This document shows, piece by piece, positions 23,990-32,091 of a stretch of 33,874 nucleotides of DNA (positions are counted from its first letter, which is position 1; each line of letters opens with the position of its first letter). The translations under genes were made by a program, and so were the position numbers. Source of the DNA: Nanobdellota archaeon (GTDB taxonomy: Archaea > Nanobdellota > Nanobdellia > Parvarchaeales > Parvarchaeaceae); contig JAJZLM010000004.1 in NCBI GenBank assembly GCA_021850635.1, forward strand, positions 1 to 33,874, in the 5' to 3' direction. Below the pieces are notes generated by a model. That model was given only the letters and a program-made list of their open reading frames with translations. It did no database searches and was not told where the DNA came from.

Positions 23990-24556
23990 ATGAAAAGCGT
24001 ATCCCCCCATATGATAATAGGGCTCAGCTCACTCCCTGGGGGCGGAAAAGATTTCGTTGCAGACCTTCTCGTAAAGGAACATCATTTCTACAAGGTTTCC
24101 CCAGGAGATATTATAAGGGACCTTCTAAAAAGACACAATAAAAACATAACTCGCGAAGCACAACAGGATATACAAGCGGATCTAAGAAAAGAATATGGAG
24201 ACGATTATATAATGGAGCTATGCTATAGAAGGATACTAAAATCTGGCAAAGAAAAAATAGTCATACCCGGAATAAGACTCCCTTCCGATGTATTATTTTA
24301 CAGAAACAAGTTCGATGGTGACTTCATAAACATATTCATACGCTCTTCAAGAAAAATTAGATATGCACGCTTGGTGAAAAGGAAACGCGTAGACTCTCCA
24401 AAATCTTACGCTGAGTTCCTAAGACACGACGCAAGAGAGATAAAGATGTTCGACTTAAACAAGACAAGAAGGATGTCAGATATAGAGATAATCAATAACA
24501 GTACTGAAACTTTCTTAAAATCTGAGTTACGAAAAATAGTAAGATACCATAAATAA
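23990..24556 (+). CDS. P-loop NMP-kinase-like protein (UPF0200/archaeal dephospho-CoA-kinase-like)
   Basis: 188 aa from the ATG at 23990; GTG 23972 and ATG 24011 are alternatives. Members of this family look like nucleotide or dephospho-CoA kinases, but their substrate is not settled from sequence. The Walker A is GLSSLPGGGKD, followed by ADLLVKEHHF and SPGDIIRDLLKRH, and a lid-like segment RSSRKIRYARLVKRKRVDSP with many basic residues. The final HDAREIKMFDLNKTRRMSDIEIINN is typical of UPF0200 (R-E-x-x-x-x-G-I region, here MFDLNK). It is followed after 1 bp by dph6. Confidence 0.8.
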   Translation: MKSVSPHMIIGLSSLPGGGKDFVADLLVKEHHFYKVSPGDIIRDLLKRHNKNITREAQQDIQADLRKEYGDDYIMELCYRRILKSGKEKIVIPGIRLPSDVLFYRNKFDGDFINIFIRSSRKIRYARLVKRKRVDSPKSYAEFLRHDAREIKMFDLNKTRRMSDIEIINNSTETFLKSELRKIVRYHK

Positions 24557-24557
24557 T

Positions 24558-25241
24558 ATGAAATTAGCTGCGGTTTTTAGTGGTGGAAAAGACAGTACAT
24601 TCTCCATATACAAGTCGCTTAAAGAAGGGCACGAAATAAAGTATCTGATAACTATATCACCGGATAGAGATGACAGTTATATGTTCCATGTGCCTGATAT
24701 AGAGTGGACCAAACTGCAGTCCGAAGCACTCGAGATACCGCAAGTGTTCAAAAGAGTCTCAGGCGAAAAGGAAAAGGAAGTTGAAGAGCTAAAAGACATA
24801 TTTTACTCCATAAAGGGAGATATAGACGGCATAGTTAGCGGAGCAATAGCAAGTAGCTACCAAAAATCTAGGATAGACCGCATATGTTCTGAGTTAGGAT
24901 TGAAGAGCTTTGCTCCGATATGGGGTGTTGACCAAGGACAGTACGTTAAGGAACTGGTGAGAGATGGTTTCGAGGCGATTTTCACCGGAGTAGCTGCCGA
25001 TGGTCTGGATGATGAATGGCTAGGTAGAGAACTAAATACAGATAGCATAGATAAGCTGATAGAGTTGAATAGTAAGTACGGGATAAATATAGCCGGCGAA
25101 GGTGGAGAATATGAAAGCTTTGTCGTAGATTGCCCCATCTTCAAAAAAAGAATAACAATAACAGAGTCTAAAAAAATTTGGGATAAAAAAGCAAAAAGCG
25201 GCTACTTACTTATAGAAAATGCGAAGCTAGAATACAAATGA
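24558..25241 (+). CDS. dph6: Dph6, diphthine-ammonia ligase
   Basis: 227 aa, usual length. It uses ATP to convert diphthine to diphthamide on elongation factor 2. The PP-loop is SGGKDS (8-13) and the N-type pyrophosphatase fold follows. Family motifs are VSGAIASSYQKSRIDRICSELGL, PIWG, FTGVAADGLDDEWLGRE and GINIAGEGGEYESFVVDCPIF (the GEGGEYE signature). It is 1 bp after the kinase gene. EF-2, its final target, lies 2.2 kb downstream at 27439. Confidence 0.94.
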   Translation: MKLAAVFSGGKDSTFSIYKSLKEGHEIKYLITISPDRDDSYMFHVPDIEWTKLQSEALEIPQVFKRVSGEKEKEVEELKDIFYSIKGDIDGIVSGAIASSYQKSRIDRICSELGLKSFAPIWGVDQGQYVKELVRDGFEAIFTGVAADGLDDEWLGRELNTDSIDKLIELNSKYGINIAGEGGEYESFVVDCPIFKKRITITESKKIWDKKAKSGYLLIENAKLEYK

Positions 25242-25285
25242 CCTCTAGAACATCAATGTACATTAACAGTGTGACTAAACTTAAC

Positions 25286-25294
25286 CTTATAACT
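25286..25294 (+). promoter_or_regulatory. TATA box before the bPH2-domain gene
   Basis: CTTATAACT lies 22-30 bp before the ATG at 25316. It favours that start over the ATG at 25238 that overlaps dph6. Confidence 0.55.
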
Positions 25295-25315
25295 TTATGT
25301 TGTTTAGATAGTAGC

Positions 25316-25921
25316 ATGGACAAAGACGTCATGTTGCCAGACGAAAAAACCATAAGCTATAGAAAATCATCTGTCCTAATAGAAAGATCATTCTGGATCG
25401 GCGCTGCTATGCTAGTGCTGTCAATAATTAGTTTTGTGGTACTTTCTGACGTATTCAAGGGATTCTTGTCCATATCAGATATAGGAAACAGAGTAGGACT
25501 ATCTCTATCGGGTTATTTCTGGGGCTATATACCTATAGTACCTACTGTGCTAGCAATTGTAGGATTCATATATATTTTGTACGGCGAACTGAAAGTTTAT
25601 TTCCGTGAGTATATAATAACATCTTCAAAAATAGTGATAAAAGAAGGAATAATAAACAAAAGGTCGAGCGTTTTGCTGCCGTCAAAGATAGAGGACGTAA
25701 ATGTTGATTTAGGACTGTTTGAGAGAGTATTGAAACTAGGTAAAGTCATTATTGTGATGCAGATGGATTCTAGACCGCCAGTCATAATGGGTGGAGTAAA
25801 GGAACCTTACAAGTTGCAGGCAGATATACTTAAACTGATAGGCAAATCTACGGACGACTCCATGGAAAGCGGTACAAGGAAGGAGAACACTGATGACAAT
25901 GGAAATGATAAGAATAGTTAG
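25316..25921 (+). CDS. Membrane protein with bacterial PH-like (bPH2/YdbS) domain
   Basis: 201 aa from the ATG at 25316. An ATG at 25238 overlaps dph6 as ATGA, but its extra 26 residues look unlike the family and a TATA box precedes 25316. An N-terminal EKTISYRKSSV-type segment leads to TM1 (about 27-47) and TM2 (about 75-97). A bPH2 domain then follows: YIITSSKIVIKEGIINKRSSVLLPSKIEDVNVDLGLFER reads as successive strands with the classic switch from membrane to beta barrel. The tail is acidic and Asn-rich. Role unknown; bPH2 proteins are usually membrane adaptors. It overlaps the next gene by 29 bp. Confidence 0.8.
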   Translation: MDKDVMLPDEKTISYRKSSVLIERSFWIGAAMLVLSIISFVVLSDVFKGFLSISDIGNRVGLSLSGYFWGYIPIVPTVLAIVGFIYILYGELKVYFREYIITSSKIVIKEGIINKRSSVLLPSKIEDVNVDLGLFERVLKLGKVIIVMQMDSRPPVIMGGVKEPYKLQADILKLIGKSTDDSMESGTRKENTDDNGNDKNS

Positions 25922-26483
25922 AAGCTCTGGGTTCTTTCTGTCGAGCGCAGTAACAATAGGGATAGGTATAATGTTATTGGAGATAATAGCAACGCCGATT
26001 GCGTCTTTGTTCTGGACTCTTATATTAGTGCCTATATTTTTTGGAAGTCTGGTTCTGAGGAGCAGATTATGGCTATCTGCATATAGAAGATCCATAGATA
26101 GAAACTTAGTCTACCTAGTAACAGCTCTAGCACTAATTCCATTAGGGATAGTGATTTTTGTGCTGTTCACAGTTTACGCGTCTATGCAAACTGTGCTGTT
26201 AAGTCTAAGTGAATACGCAGGAGTCAGCTACTTGATAGTTATCGCCGCAGTCTGGAGCATCTACTCTTTGATGGAATTATTGTGTGTTTACAAGTTGTTT
26301 GGAAAGTCGTTTTTACCTATAGGATTACTGATTGCTTCCATAGCACTTATAGACTTGTCCATAGTTTTCGCGCTCAGGTTATATGTCTACCTTCTCCCTT
26401 CTGCTATGTTCCTACTTTCTCTTACTACGGCTGTAATCGGCGCAGAGTTAGTATTAGGCAAAGAAAAAATAAACTTAGGGTGA
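25893..26483 (+). CDS. Polytopic membrane protein, unknown
   Basis: 196 aa with about five or six membrane helices across almost its whole length and a short basic patch (RSRLWLSAYRRSIDRN, about 50-66) between the second and third. The end is KEKINLG. Three in-frame ATGs lie in the first five codons. The start overlaps the bPH2 gene by 29 bp, so the two may be translated together and act at the membrane together. The 3' end overlaps the convergent zinc-finger gene by 9 bp. No family recognised. Confidence 0.7.
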   Translation: MTMEMIRIVRSSGFFLSSAVTIGIGIMLLEIIATPIASLFWTLILVPIFFGSLVLRSRLWLSAYRRSIDRNLVYLVTALALIPLGIVIFVLFTVYASMQTVLLSLSEYAGVSYLIVIAAVWSIYSLMELLCVYKLFGKSFLPIGLLIASIALIDLSIVFALRLYVYLLPSAMFLLSLTTAVIGAELVLGKEKINLG

Positions 26484-26636
26484 GAGTTGCCTATATTTTC
26501 TAGCTTCCATTGCTTCTATAGATTTTTCAGCTACCTCTAGTTTGCAACTGTCATGTTTAGAGCACCAGTCATAACACTCTTTCGCGAGCTCCTCACTTCT
26601 ATAATGCAATCCACATATATTGCATTTGTATTCCAT
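26475..26636 (-). CDS. Small zinc-finger protein (53 aa)
   Basis: 53 aa, easily missed because it is short. It begins MEYKCNICGLHYRSEELAKE and continues with C21-Y-D-W-C25-S-K-H28-D-S-C31. The C5-x2-C8 pair with later Cys/His, and the W-C-x-x-H-x-S-C end, are typical of small archaeal C2H2-like zinc proteins of unknown role. A TATATA box (26658-26663) lies 22-27 bp before the ATG, which supports a real leaderless gene. It overlaps the convergent membrane-protein gene by 9 bp. Confidence 0.8.
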   Translation of the reverse strand: MEYKCNICGLHYRSEELAKECYDWCSKHDSCKLEVAEKSIEAMEARKYRQLSP

Positions 26637-26657
26637 ATCTTAATATGAGGGTTCTTC

Positions 26658-26663
26658 TATATA
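26658..26663 (-). promoter_or_regulatory. TATA box of the small zinc-finger gene
   Basis: TATATA, 22-27 bp before the ATG at 26636 on the minus strand; it lies between tRNA-Leu and the gene. Confidence 0.5.
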
Positions 26664-26701
26664 CTCATTTGTTTTTCTAGAGTGTATTGATAATTAGGGA
26701 T

Positions 26702-26786
26702 TGCAGAAGGGGGGATTTGAACCCCCGAAGGCCTAAGCCACTAGCCCCTGAAGCTAGCACGTTTGACCGGGCTTCGCTACCTCTGC
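26702..26786 (-). tRNA. tRNA-Leu (anticodon CAG)
   Basis: 85 nt class II tRNA with a long variable arm, no intron and no encoded CCA. Read on the minus strand: acceptor GCAGAGG pairs with CUUCUGC (one G-U), the D-arm region is GCGAAGCCCGGUCAAACGUGC, the anticodon stem CUAGC/GCUAG closes the loop UUCAGGG (anticodon CAG), the variable arm can form GGC/GCC, the T arm is GGGGG/CCCCC with loop UUCAAAU, and the discriminator is A, as expected for leucine. Confidence 0.96.
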
Positions 26787-26895
26787 GTCTTACTCGAAAT
26801 CCAAGCATTCTACATTTATTATAGTTTCCTGTATAGCAGTATCTGAAGCAGAATCTATGCACGTCTACCATGATTTCCGCGCGTGATAACCTTTT

Positions 26896-27342
26896 CTAAG
26901 GAGAAGTTATCAGTATGGCCTTTGTTGGACAGGACTGCTGGCATGCCATACAGAATATGCAGTCAGCCTCACGAATAGGGTCTGATTTGTCACTGCGGTA
27001 CTTGTTCCAGTCGTCTGATCCCTGCTGCAGGACTTTATCGTTGCCTGTTCCTTTGTGCCCAGGATTCAAAAACCATTCAAAAACATCTACGGGGCACACA
27101 TCCATACATACTCCATCCGCCACACAGGCTTCCCAATCAACTCCGACGGACGTACCGTGTATCCCAAATTTTGTAGGGTACGGCTTGCCATCTGCATCCA
27201 TACGCTCTTTTCCTTCCGCTCGTACCTTGTGACCGCTATGCTCGCCTGTTATAGGATATTCATCTGTTCTCTTGAGAAATGAATTATTTGGATCGTCTAT
27301 ACCTGCTATTGGTACAGTTTTGTAGCCGACATCTCTTACCAT
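26896..27342 (-). CDS. Zinc-containing 7Fe ferredoxin (Thermoplasma/Sulfolobus type)
   Basis: 148 aa. A soluble electron carrier for oxidoreductases. The N-terminal extension carries the zinc-site histidines H35 and H38 (GEHSGHKV) and H62 (GIHGT), with D121 as the fourth ligand by analogy with Sulfolobus ferredoxin. Cys pattern: C73, C79, C83-P and C128, C131, C134, C138-P. By family rules C73, C79 and C138 hold a 3Fe-4S cluster and C83, C128, C131 and C134 hold a 4Fe-4S cluster. The extension and the inserted loop (NPGHKGTGND ... WNKYRSDK) resemble the Thermoplasma protein strongly, from memory. It is divergent from EF-2 and has a TATA element at 27364-27371. Confidence 0.95.
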   Translation of the reverse strand: MVRDVGYKTVPIAGIDDPNNSFLKRTDEYPITGEHSGHKVRAEGKERMDADGKPYPTKFGIHGTSVGVDWEACVADGVCMDVCPVDVFEWFLNPGHKGTGNDKVLQQGSDDWNKYRSDKSDPIREADCIFCMACQQSCPTKAILITSP

Positions 27343-27363
27343 AGTCTTTATATGAATCCTTTC

Positions 27364-27371
27364 TATTTATT
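27364..27371 (-). promoter_or_regulatory. TATA box of the ferredoxin gene
   Basis: Plus-strand TATTTATT (minus AATAAATA), 22-29 bp before the ATG at 27342. Confidence 0.55.
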
Positions 27372-27409
27372 CGTTTCCATATCACTGGAAAAACGCAGAT
27401 AGGTATAGC

Positions 27410-27417
27410 TATATATA
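27410..27417 (+). promoter_or_regulatory. TATA box of the EF-2 gene
   Basis: TATATATA, 22-29 bp before the ATG at 27439. A nearer ATG at about 27429 is out of frame. Confidence 0.6.
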
Positions 27418-27438
27418 GAAGAAAGTGTATGTCTAAAA

Positions 27439-29622
27439 ATGCCAGAAAAGGAATCTGTAACCGAGAAAGTCGTAAGACTGATGACCCAGCAAAACAGGAT
27501 AAGGAACATGGGTGTTATCGCCCACATAGACCACGGTAAAACTACTACTTGTGACAGTTTATTGGCTGGATGCGGTATGCTGTCTGAAGAAAAGGCAGGT
27601 AAACAACTTTACTTGGATTCCGAGAAGATAGAACAGGAAAGACAGATGACAGTGAAATCCTCAAACGTAAACATGGTCTACGAATTGAAGGAAAACGATG
27701 AATACTTGATAAACTTAATAGACACACCTGGACACGTTGACTTTGGTGGACATGTTACACGCGCCGTCAGGGCAATAGACGGAGCAATAGTTGTCATGGA
27801 CTCTGTCGAAGGGGTTATGCCACAAACGGAGATGGTACTAAAACAGGCATTAAAGGACAAGGTAAAGCCTATACTGTACATAAACAAGATAGACCGACTC
27901 ATAACAGAACTCAGGTTCTCTCCTGAAGACATGCAGAAACACCTGATAAAACTTATACTCCAGATAAACTCTTTCATAAAAGACTTGGCACCCACGGAGA
28001 TGAAGGAAAAATGGCAGGTGAGTGTGCAGAACAACACAGTCGCCTTCGGTGCATCGAGGGATAATTGGGCTTTGTCAATAGACAGAATGAAGGAAACTGG
28101 TTTGTCATTCAAGGACATCTACGATGCTTACACATCAGTAGACAAAGAAAAGATAAAGGAGCTTGCAAGACGCTCGCCTGTCCATAAAGTACTTCTCAAC
28201 ATGGTTATACAGCATTTACCTAGTCCCATAGAAGCGCAAAAATACAGGATACCTGTGATATGGCACGGAGATACAAACAGTGATCTGGGCAAATCACTGC
28301 TAGAGTGTGATATAAACGGTCCTCTTATGATTTCAGTTACAAATATAGAAATGGATCCTCAGGCGGGTGAAGTAGCTGTAGGGAGGATATTCTCAGGTAA
28401 GATGACAAAAGGAGAAGATGTATTCTTGGTTAACAACAAACAGATAAACAAAGTGCAACAGATATACATTTGGAAAGGCCCACATAAATTCCAGGTGGAT
28501 TCTGCGACGGCTGGTAACCAGATAGGGATGGCCGGTCTTAAGAACATAGTTGCTGGTGAAACACTGTCTTCGTTAGAGAACGTAACTCCTTTCGAGCCGG
28601 TAAAACACATACTGCAGCCAGTCATGGTAAAAGCTATAGAGCCAAAAAATCCTAAAGACTTGCCTAAACTCATCCAAGCACTGCGTGATATCGCGATATC
28701 AGACATAACCTTAAAAGTGTCTATAAATCACGAAACAGGTGAGAACCTTATCGCTGGACTCGGGACTCTACACTTAGAGATAGTCGAAGACAAACTCAAA
28801 AGAACGTATGGGCTAGATATAGTAAGCTCCCAACCTATAGTGGTCTACAAGGAGAGTATAAGCTCAAGAAGTCCGGTTATGGAGGGAAAGTCGCCAAACA
28901 AGCACAATAGGTTCTACATATACGTCGAACCTATGTCTCCGGAAGTGGATGCTGCTCTAGATGAACTGGATATACAGTCTGGCAGGGTCAAAACTATAAC
29001 CCCTGAGCAGCTGGAGAGATTGATGGCTGCAGGAATGTCAAGGGAAGAAGTAAAAAGCATAGCGGCGTTCTATGGCGATAACATGTTCATAGAGGCAACA
29101 AAAGGAGTCATACATATAGGTGAAATCATAGAGATGTGCGTGGAAGCTTTCAACGAAGTGATGAAGACGGGACCGCAAGCTAAAGAGGAAGTAAGAGGGG
29201 TTAAAGTCGTCCTAACCGACACTGTGCTGCACGAGGACGCTATACATAGAGGTCCTGCTCAGGTCATACCAGCTGTAAGGGACGCTATAAAGGATGCTAT
29301 GCTAGCGGCAAACCCTTCGCTGCTCGAGCCTATACAGATTATAAGAGTAGATCTCCCTATGAATTTCCTAAGTAACGTCAGTGCACTCATACAATCAAAG
29401 CGTGGCATACTCGATGATATAAAAGAAGAAGGCGACAAGGCGGTTATGATAGCTGACCTTCCTGTCGCGTCTTCTTTCGACTTCACGAACGAATTGCGTT
29501 CAAACACTGAAGGAAGGGGATCTTGGTCGTTGTCTGGTGAAAAATTCAAAAAGGTACCTAAAGAACTCTACCCTCAAGTATTGAAACAGATACGCGAGAG
29601 AAAGGGTCTACCCCCTGCATAA
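27439..29622 (+). CDS. fusA: Translation elongation factor 2 (aEF-2)
   Basis: 727 aa, the expected length. A GTPase that moves tRNA and mRNA through the ribosome. G1 is AHIDHGKTT, the switch region contains ERQMTVKSS, G3 is DTPGHVDF and G4 is NKID. Domain II and the C-terminal domains follow. The diphthamide loop near residue 600 (LHEDAIHRGPAQVIPAVRDA) carries the histidine that Dph enzymes modify. Dph6 is encoded at 24558. The archaeal end RKGLPPA is intact. It has a leaderless-type promoter. Confidence 0.97.
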   Translation: MPEKESVTEKVVRLMTQQNRIRNMGVIAHIDHGKTTTCDSLLAGCGMLSEEKAGKQLYLDSEKIEQERQMTVKSSNVNMVYELKENDEYLINLIDTPGHVDFGGHVTRAVRAIDGAIVVMDSVEGVMPQTEMVLKQALKDKVKPILYINKIDRLITELRFSPEDMQKHLIKLILQINSFIKDLAPTEMKEKWQVSVQNNTVAFGASRDNWALSIDRMKETGLSFKDIYDAYTSVDKEKIKELARRSPVHKVLLNMVIQHLPSPIEAQKYRIPVIWHGDTNSDLGKSLLECDINGPLMISVTNIEMDPQAGEVAVGRIFSGKMTKGEDVFLVNNKQINKVQQIYIWKGPHKFQVDSATAGNQIGMAGLKNIVAGETLSSLENVTPFEPVKHILQPVMVKAIEPKNPKDLPKLIQALRDIAISDITLKVSINHETGENLIAGLGTLHLEIVEDKLKRTYGLDIVSSQPIVVYKESISSRSPVMEGKSPNKHNRFYIYVEPMSPEVDAALDELDIQSGRVKTITPEQLERLMAAGMSREEVKSIAAFYGDNMFIEATKGVIHIGEIIEMCVEAFNEVMKTGPQAKEEVRGVKVVLTDTVLHEDAIHRGPAQVIPAVRDAIKDAMLAANPSLLEPIQIIRVDLPMNFLSNVSALIQSKRGILDDIKEEGDKAVMIADLPVASSFDFTNELRSNTEGRGSWSLSGEKFKKVPKELYPQVLKQIRERKGLPPA

Positions 29623-29665
29623 GATTATAGGTTAGTTTATTAAAGTTGGTATACAGTAATCTTGT

Positions 29666-30136
29666 ATGGAATGCATGTTCTGTAACGTTATTAATATAGA
29701 TTCAAATAAGTTCTATGAGGACGATCTGTTCATGGCTATATACAATATACGGCCCGTAACTAGAGGTCACTCCTTAGTCATACCCAAGAGGCACGTCAAT
29801 GGTCTGCTGTCTCTGGATGAAGAAGAGAAAAAGAACATCATGTCTTTCATCAGAAAAACAGTATTTATAGCCTTAAAGTTCGCAGACGCCTATCAATTCG
29901 ACGTCACTTTACAGGAAGGAAAGGATGCCGGTCAAAGCATAAACCACTTGCATTTCCACGTTATACCCAGGAAAGCTGACGATGAATTGTCAAAGTATCA
30001 TTATTGGCTAGCGAAATCTGAGCATAATCTTGAAAATACTCGTACGCAGGAGCTTGCTGCAGAAGATAGAGAAAAGGCTTTGAGGGAGCTTAGGTTCATA
30101 GCCAAGTCCCACGCTGCTCAGTTAGAATCACTTTAG
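29666..30136 (+). CDS. HIT-family (HINT-like) nucleotide hydrolase
   Basis: 156 aa. HIT proteins hydrolyse nucleotide phosphoramidates or dinucleoside polyphosphates. The N-terminal CMFC pair (C3, C6), with later His residues, is the usual zinc site. RPVTRGHSLVIPKRHV (29-44) and the histidine triad HLHFHVIP (H94, H96, H98) are clear. The C-terminal third is charged and helical. A TATA-like GTTTATTAAA lies about 26 bp before the ATG. The 3' end overlaps the convergent gene by 4 bp. Confidence 0.93.
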   Translation: MECMFCNVINIDSNKFYEDDLFMAIYNIRPVTRGHSLVIPKRHVNGLLSLDEEEKKNIMSFIRKTVFIALKFADAYQFDVTLQEGKDAGQSINHLHFHVIPRKADDELSKYHYWLAKSEHNLENTRTQELAAEDREKALRELRFIAKSHAAQLESL

Positions 30137-30816
30137 ATAGAGCCATTACAGAAAGCCGTACTGTTCATGTGGCTACAGAGCACCGACAGAAGCTGATTTG
30201 ACGTAAGGTACCCTTTAACGACATATTTGCCGTTTATCACTATAGCTGGATAATCTGACGAACTAAGATTATAAGAGGACACTACAGCCTGTACTACAGG
30301 GAGATTCCATTCGCCATCGAGTCCTACGAACGTCAAGTTAGAGTCTATACCTTGCAGATATGAAAGCTCGCTAGTCTCCAGTACACAATACTCACAGTTC
30401 TGTGGCTTATAAAATATTAGGACAGTGGTGAGCTTTCCACCGCACTGCGAATTGATTCTCTGTGAAAGTAGCCAATACTCTATCCTTGCATAGCTCAGTT
30501 GATTGACGAGGTTTACGTACTGAGCTCCGGATTGATTCTCCATATCGGCTGCCTGCACCTCTGAACCTATCTGTGACAGCTGTGTGGACAGTGTCCCTAG
30601 GCCTGCCGTGAGTATTCCGCAGTTTGACGTAGAGTTCGAGTTGCCCAAAAGCGACAGCACTTGCAGAGTTTGGAGGTTTTCTTCGGCCTGTTGAAGACTC
30701 TGCGACACCTGTGACAGGTTGTTGTAACTCATATACTGTGATAGCAGCATAACTATTGCTATGACCATGAGCGAAGCTAGTATCGCAAAAGTGAACATTA
30801 TGTAGCGATTTTCCAT
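30133..30816 (-). CDS. Membrane-anchored extracytoplasmic thioredoxin-like protein
   Basis: 227 aa. One N-terminal TM (about 7-26) is followed by a Gln/Ser/Leu-rich helix (about 32-57) that could be a coiled coil, then a thioredoxin-like domain (about 128-215): VLIFYKPQNC141EYC144, a DGEWNLP stretch, and the cis-Pro segment DYPAIVINGKYVVKGY. Additional Cys (66, 125 and two near the end) may form structural disulfides. It probably acts outside the membrane as a thiol oxidase or isomerase. The start overlaps the glycosyltransferase gene by 19 bp, so the two are likely cotranscribed. Confidence 0.82.
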   Translation of the reverse strand: MENRYIMFTFAILASLMVIAIVMLLSQYMSYNNLSQVSQSLQQAEENLQTLQVLSLLGNSNSTSNCGILTAGLGTLSTQLSQIGSEVQAADMENQSGAQYVNLVNQLSYARIEYWLLSQRINSQCGGKLTTVLIFYKPQNCEYCVLETSELSYLQGIDSNLTFVGLDGEWNLPVVQAVVSSYNLSSSDYPAIVINGKYVVKGYLTSNQLLSVLCSHMNSTAFCNGSI

Positions 30817-32051
30817 ACGTAACCTCTCCTAGTCACAGCCAGTGCCACCGCTGCGTACAGCCAAACGAACGATAAGAAAAACGAATAGAATATTATGTAG
30901 CCTAGCACTCCTGCAGTGTCTTTATACTTGTTAAGCTTTATCCCGCTGTAATTCAGTGCATAATATATCGCTATTATACCCAACACCGACGCAGCTATAC
31001 CGAGTATGAAGTTTTGGCTTATGCCGAACGGCACCGCACTTATCTGATTCGACAGCGCGAATCCTATGTTAGTGTTCGATACAAGCAGATACTCGTTTAG
31101 TATGAAACTGTATGCTGGGACACTTATAGCGATTATAGCCACAATACCCAACACCATCGACAAAAAAACTAATGGAAGCACGAAGAAGCCGAGCCGTGCG
31201 TTGTCCTTGCTGAAGAAGCTTTTCCTATATTTTATTATGTTCACAAAAAACCCTGAGTACCACCTTTTCCTCTGTTCAAACAAAGCCCTGAAGTTTTCAG
31301 GCGCTATAGTGTAGGATATTGCTTTTGGGTCCGCCTCGACTAGATATCCATTTGTTATCAATCTAAGCCCTATCTCAAGGTCTTCAGTTGGATTGCCGCT
31401 ATCATCAAAATACCCTAGTTTCTTTATGGTGGATGTTCTAAATGTTGATCCTGCTCCATGCGTTACCAGCAGCCCTGCCATGGCGCTTAACACTTTCCTC
31501 GAGATTATAGACAGAAGGTACTCATAGTGCTGGAGTTTTTCCGCTACGGTTTTTGGATTTAGGACTTTCACGGCTGAAACTACTGCCCCGACTCTCTCAT
31601 CATCAAAGAACGGCACGGATCTCAGCAATAACTTGTCGTCCACTAATGTATCTGCATCCAGGACCACAAAAAGATCCTCTTTTATAAAGTGCTTAAGCAC
31701 GTAGTTCATAACCTTTGATTTCCCATTCATAGGGCATTGTATTGCTTTGACTCTGGCGCTCTCTACCGAGTGTGCTGTGTCTATCGTTTCCTTTGTGGAA
31801 CTCTTATTCAATGCTATATATATAGTATACTTTTCATGTGGATATTTCAAATTAAGTACTGAGAGGATGGTTCTCCTTATGAATTTGCCTTCCCTTATAG
31901 CTGGTATCAATATAGCCACAGAGCGATAACGGCTTATATGCCTGGCTTTCTCTTTCTTTTCACCTATATCAAAATACATGAAAAGCCAGAAGAAAGAGGA
32001 CAACAGCACTACAAAAAGAAACACCATTTCGCCTATTTTAGTAGCATCCAT
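30798..32051 (-). CDS. BcsA-like family 2 glycosyltransferase, membrane-bound
   Basis: 417 aa from the ATG at 32051. An ATG at 32114 would overlap truD, and a TATA box lies 24-29 bp before 32051. One TM near the N-terminus is followed by a GT-A domain with IPAIREGKFIRRTI, DAD (132-134), TED (222-224) and Q-R-K-R-W (260-264), the signature of processive synthases such as cellulose or hyaluronan synthase. About four C-terminal TMs follow. The substrate is unknown; a cell-surface polysaccharide or protein glycan is likely. Its end overlaps the thioredoxin-like gene by 19 bp. Confidence 0.88.
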   Translation of the reverse strand: MDATKIGEMVFLFVVLLSSFFWLFMYFDIGEKKEKARHISRYRSVAILIPAIREGKFIRRTILSVLNLKYPHEKYTIYIALNKSSTKETIDTAHSVESARVKAIQCPMNGKSKVMNYVLKHFIKEDLFVVLDADTLVDDKLLLRSVPFFDDERVGAVVSAVKVLNPKTVAEKLQHYEYLLSIISRKVLSAMAGLLVTHGAGSTFRTSTIKKLGYFDDSGNPTEDLEIGLRLITNGYLVEADPKAISYTIAPENFRALFEQRKRWYSGFFVNIIKYRKSFFSKDNARLGFFVLPLVFLSMVLGIVAIIAISVPAYSFILNEYLLVSNTNIGFALSNQISAVPFGISQNFILGIAASVLGIIAIYYALNYSGIKLNKYKDTAGVLGYIIFYSFFLSFVWLYAAVALAVTRRGYVWKIAT

Positions 32052-32074
32052 TCTTATAATAATGGACAATCTCG

Positions 32075-32080
32075 TATAAA
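32075..32080 (-). promoter_or_regulatory. TATA box of the glycosyltransferase gene
   Basis: Plus-strand TATAAA (minus TTTATA), 24-29 bp before the ATG at 32051, in the 40-bp gap after truD. It supports the shorter start. Confidence 0.55.
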
Positions 32081-32091
32081 AAGCTGATTTG

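Noticed and set aside
25238-25315. 26-residue N-terminal extension of the bPH2-domain protein overlapping dph6 as ATGA
   Set aside because: A TATA box 22-30 bp before the ATG at 25316 and the unlike composition favour the shorter form, though coupling through ATGA cannot be excluded.
26677-26871. 64-aa minus-strand open frame
   Set aside because: It runs through tRNA-Leu(CAG) and has no family motif; the tRNA structure explains the sequence.
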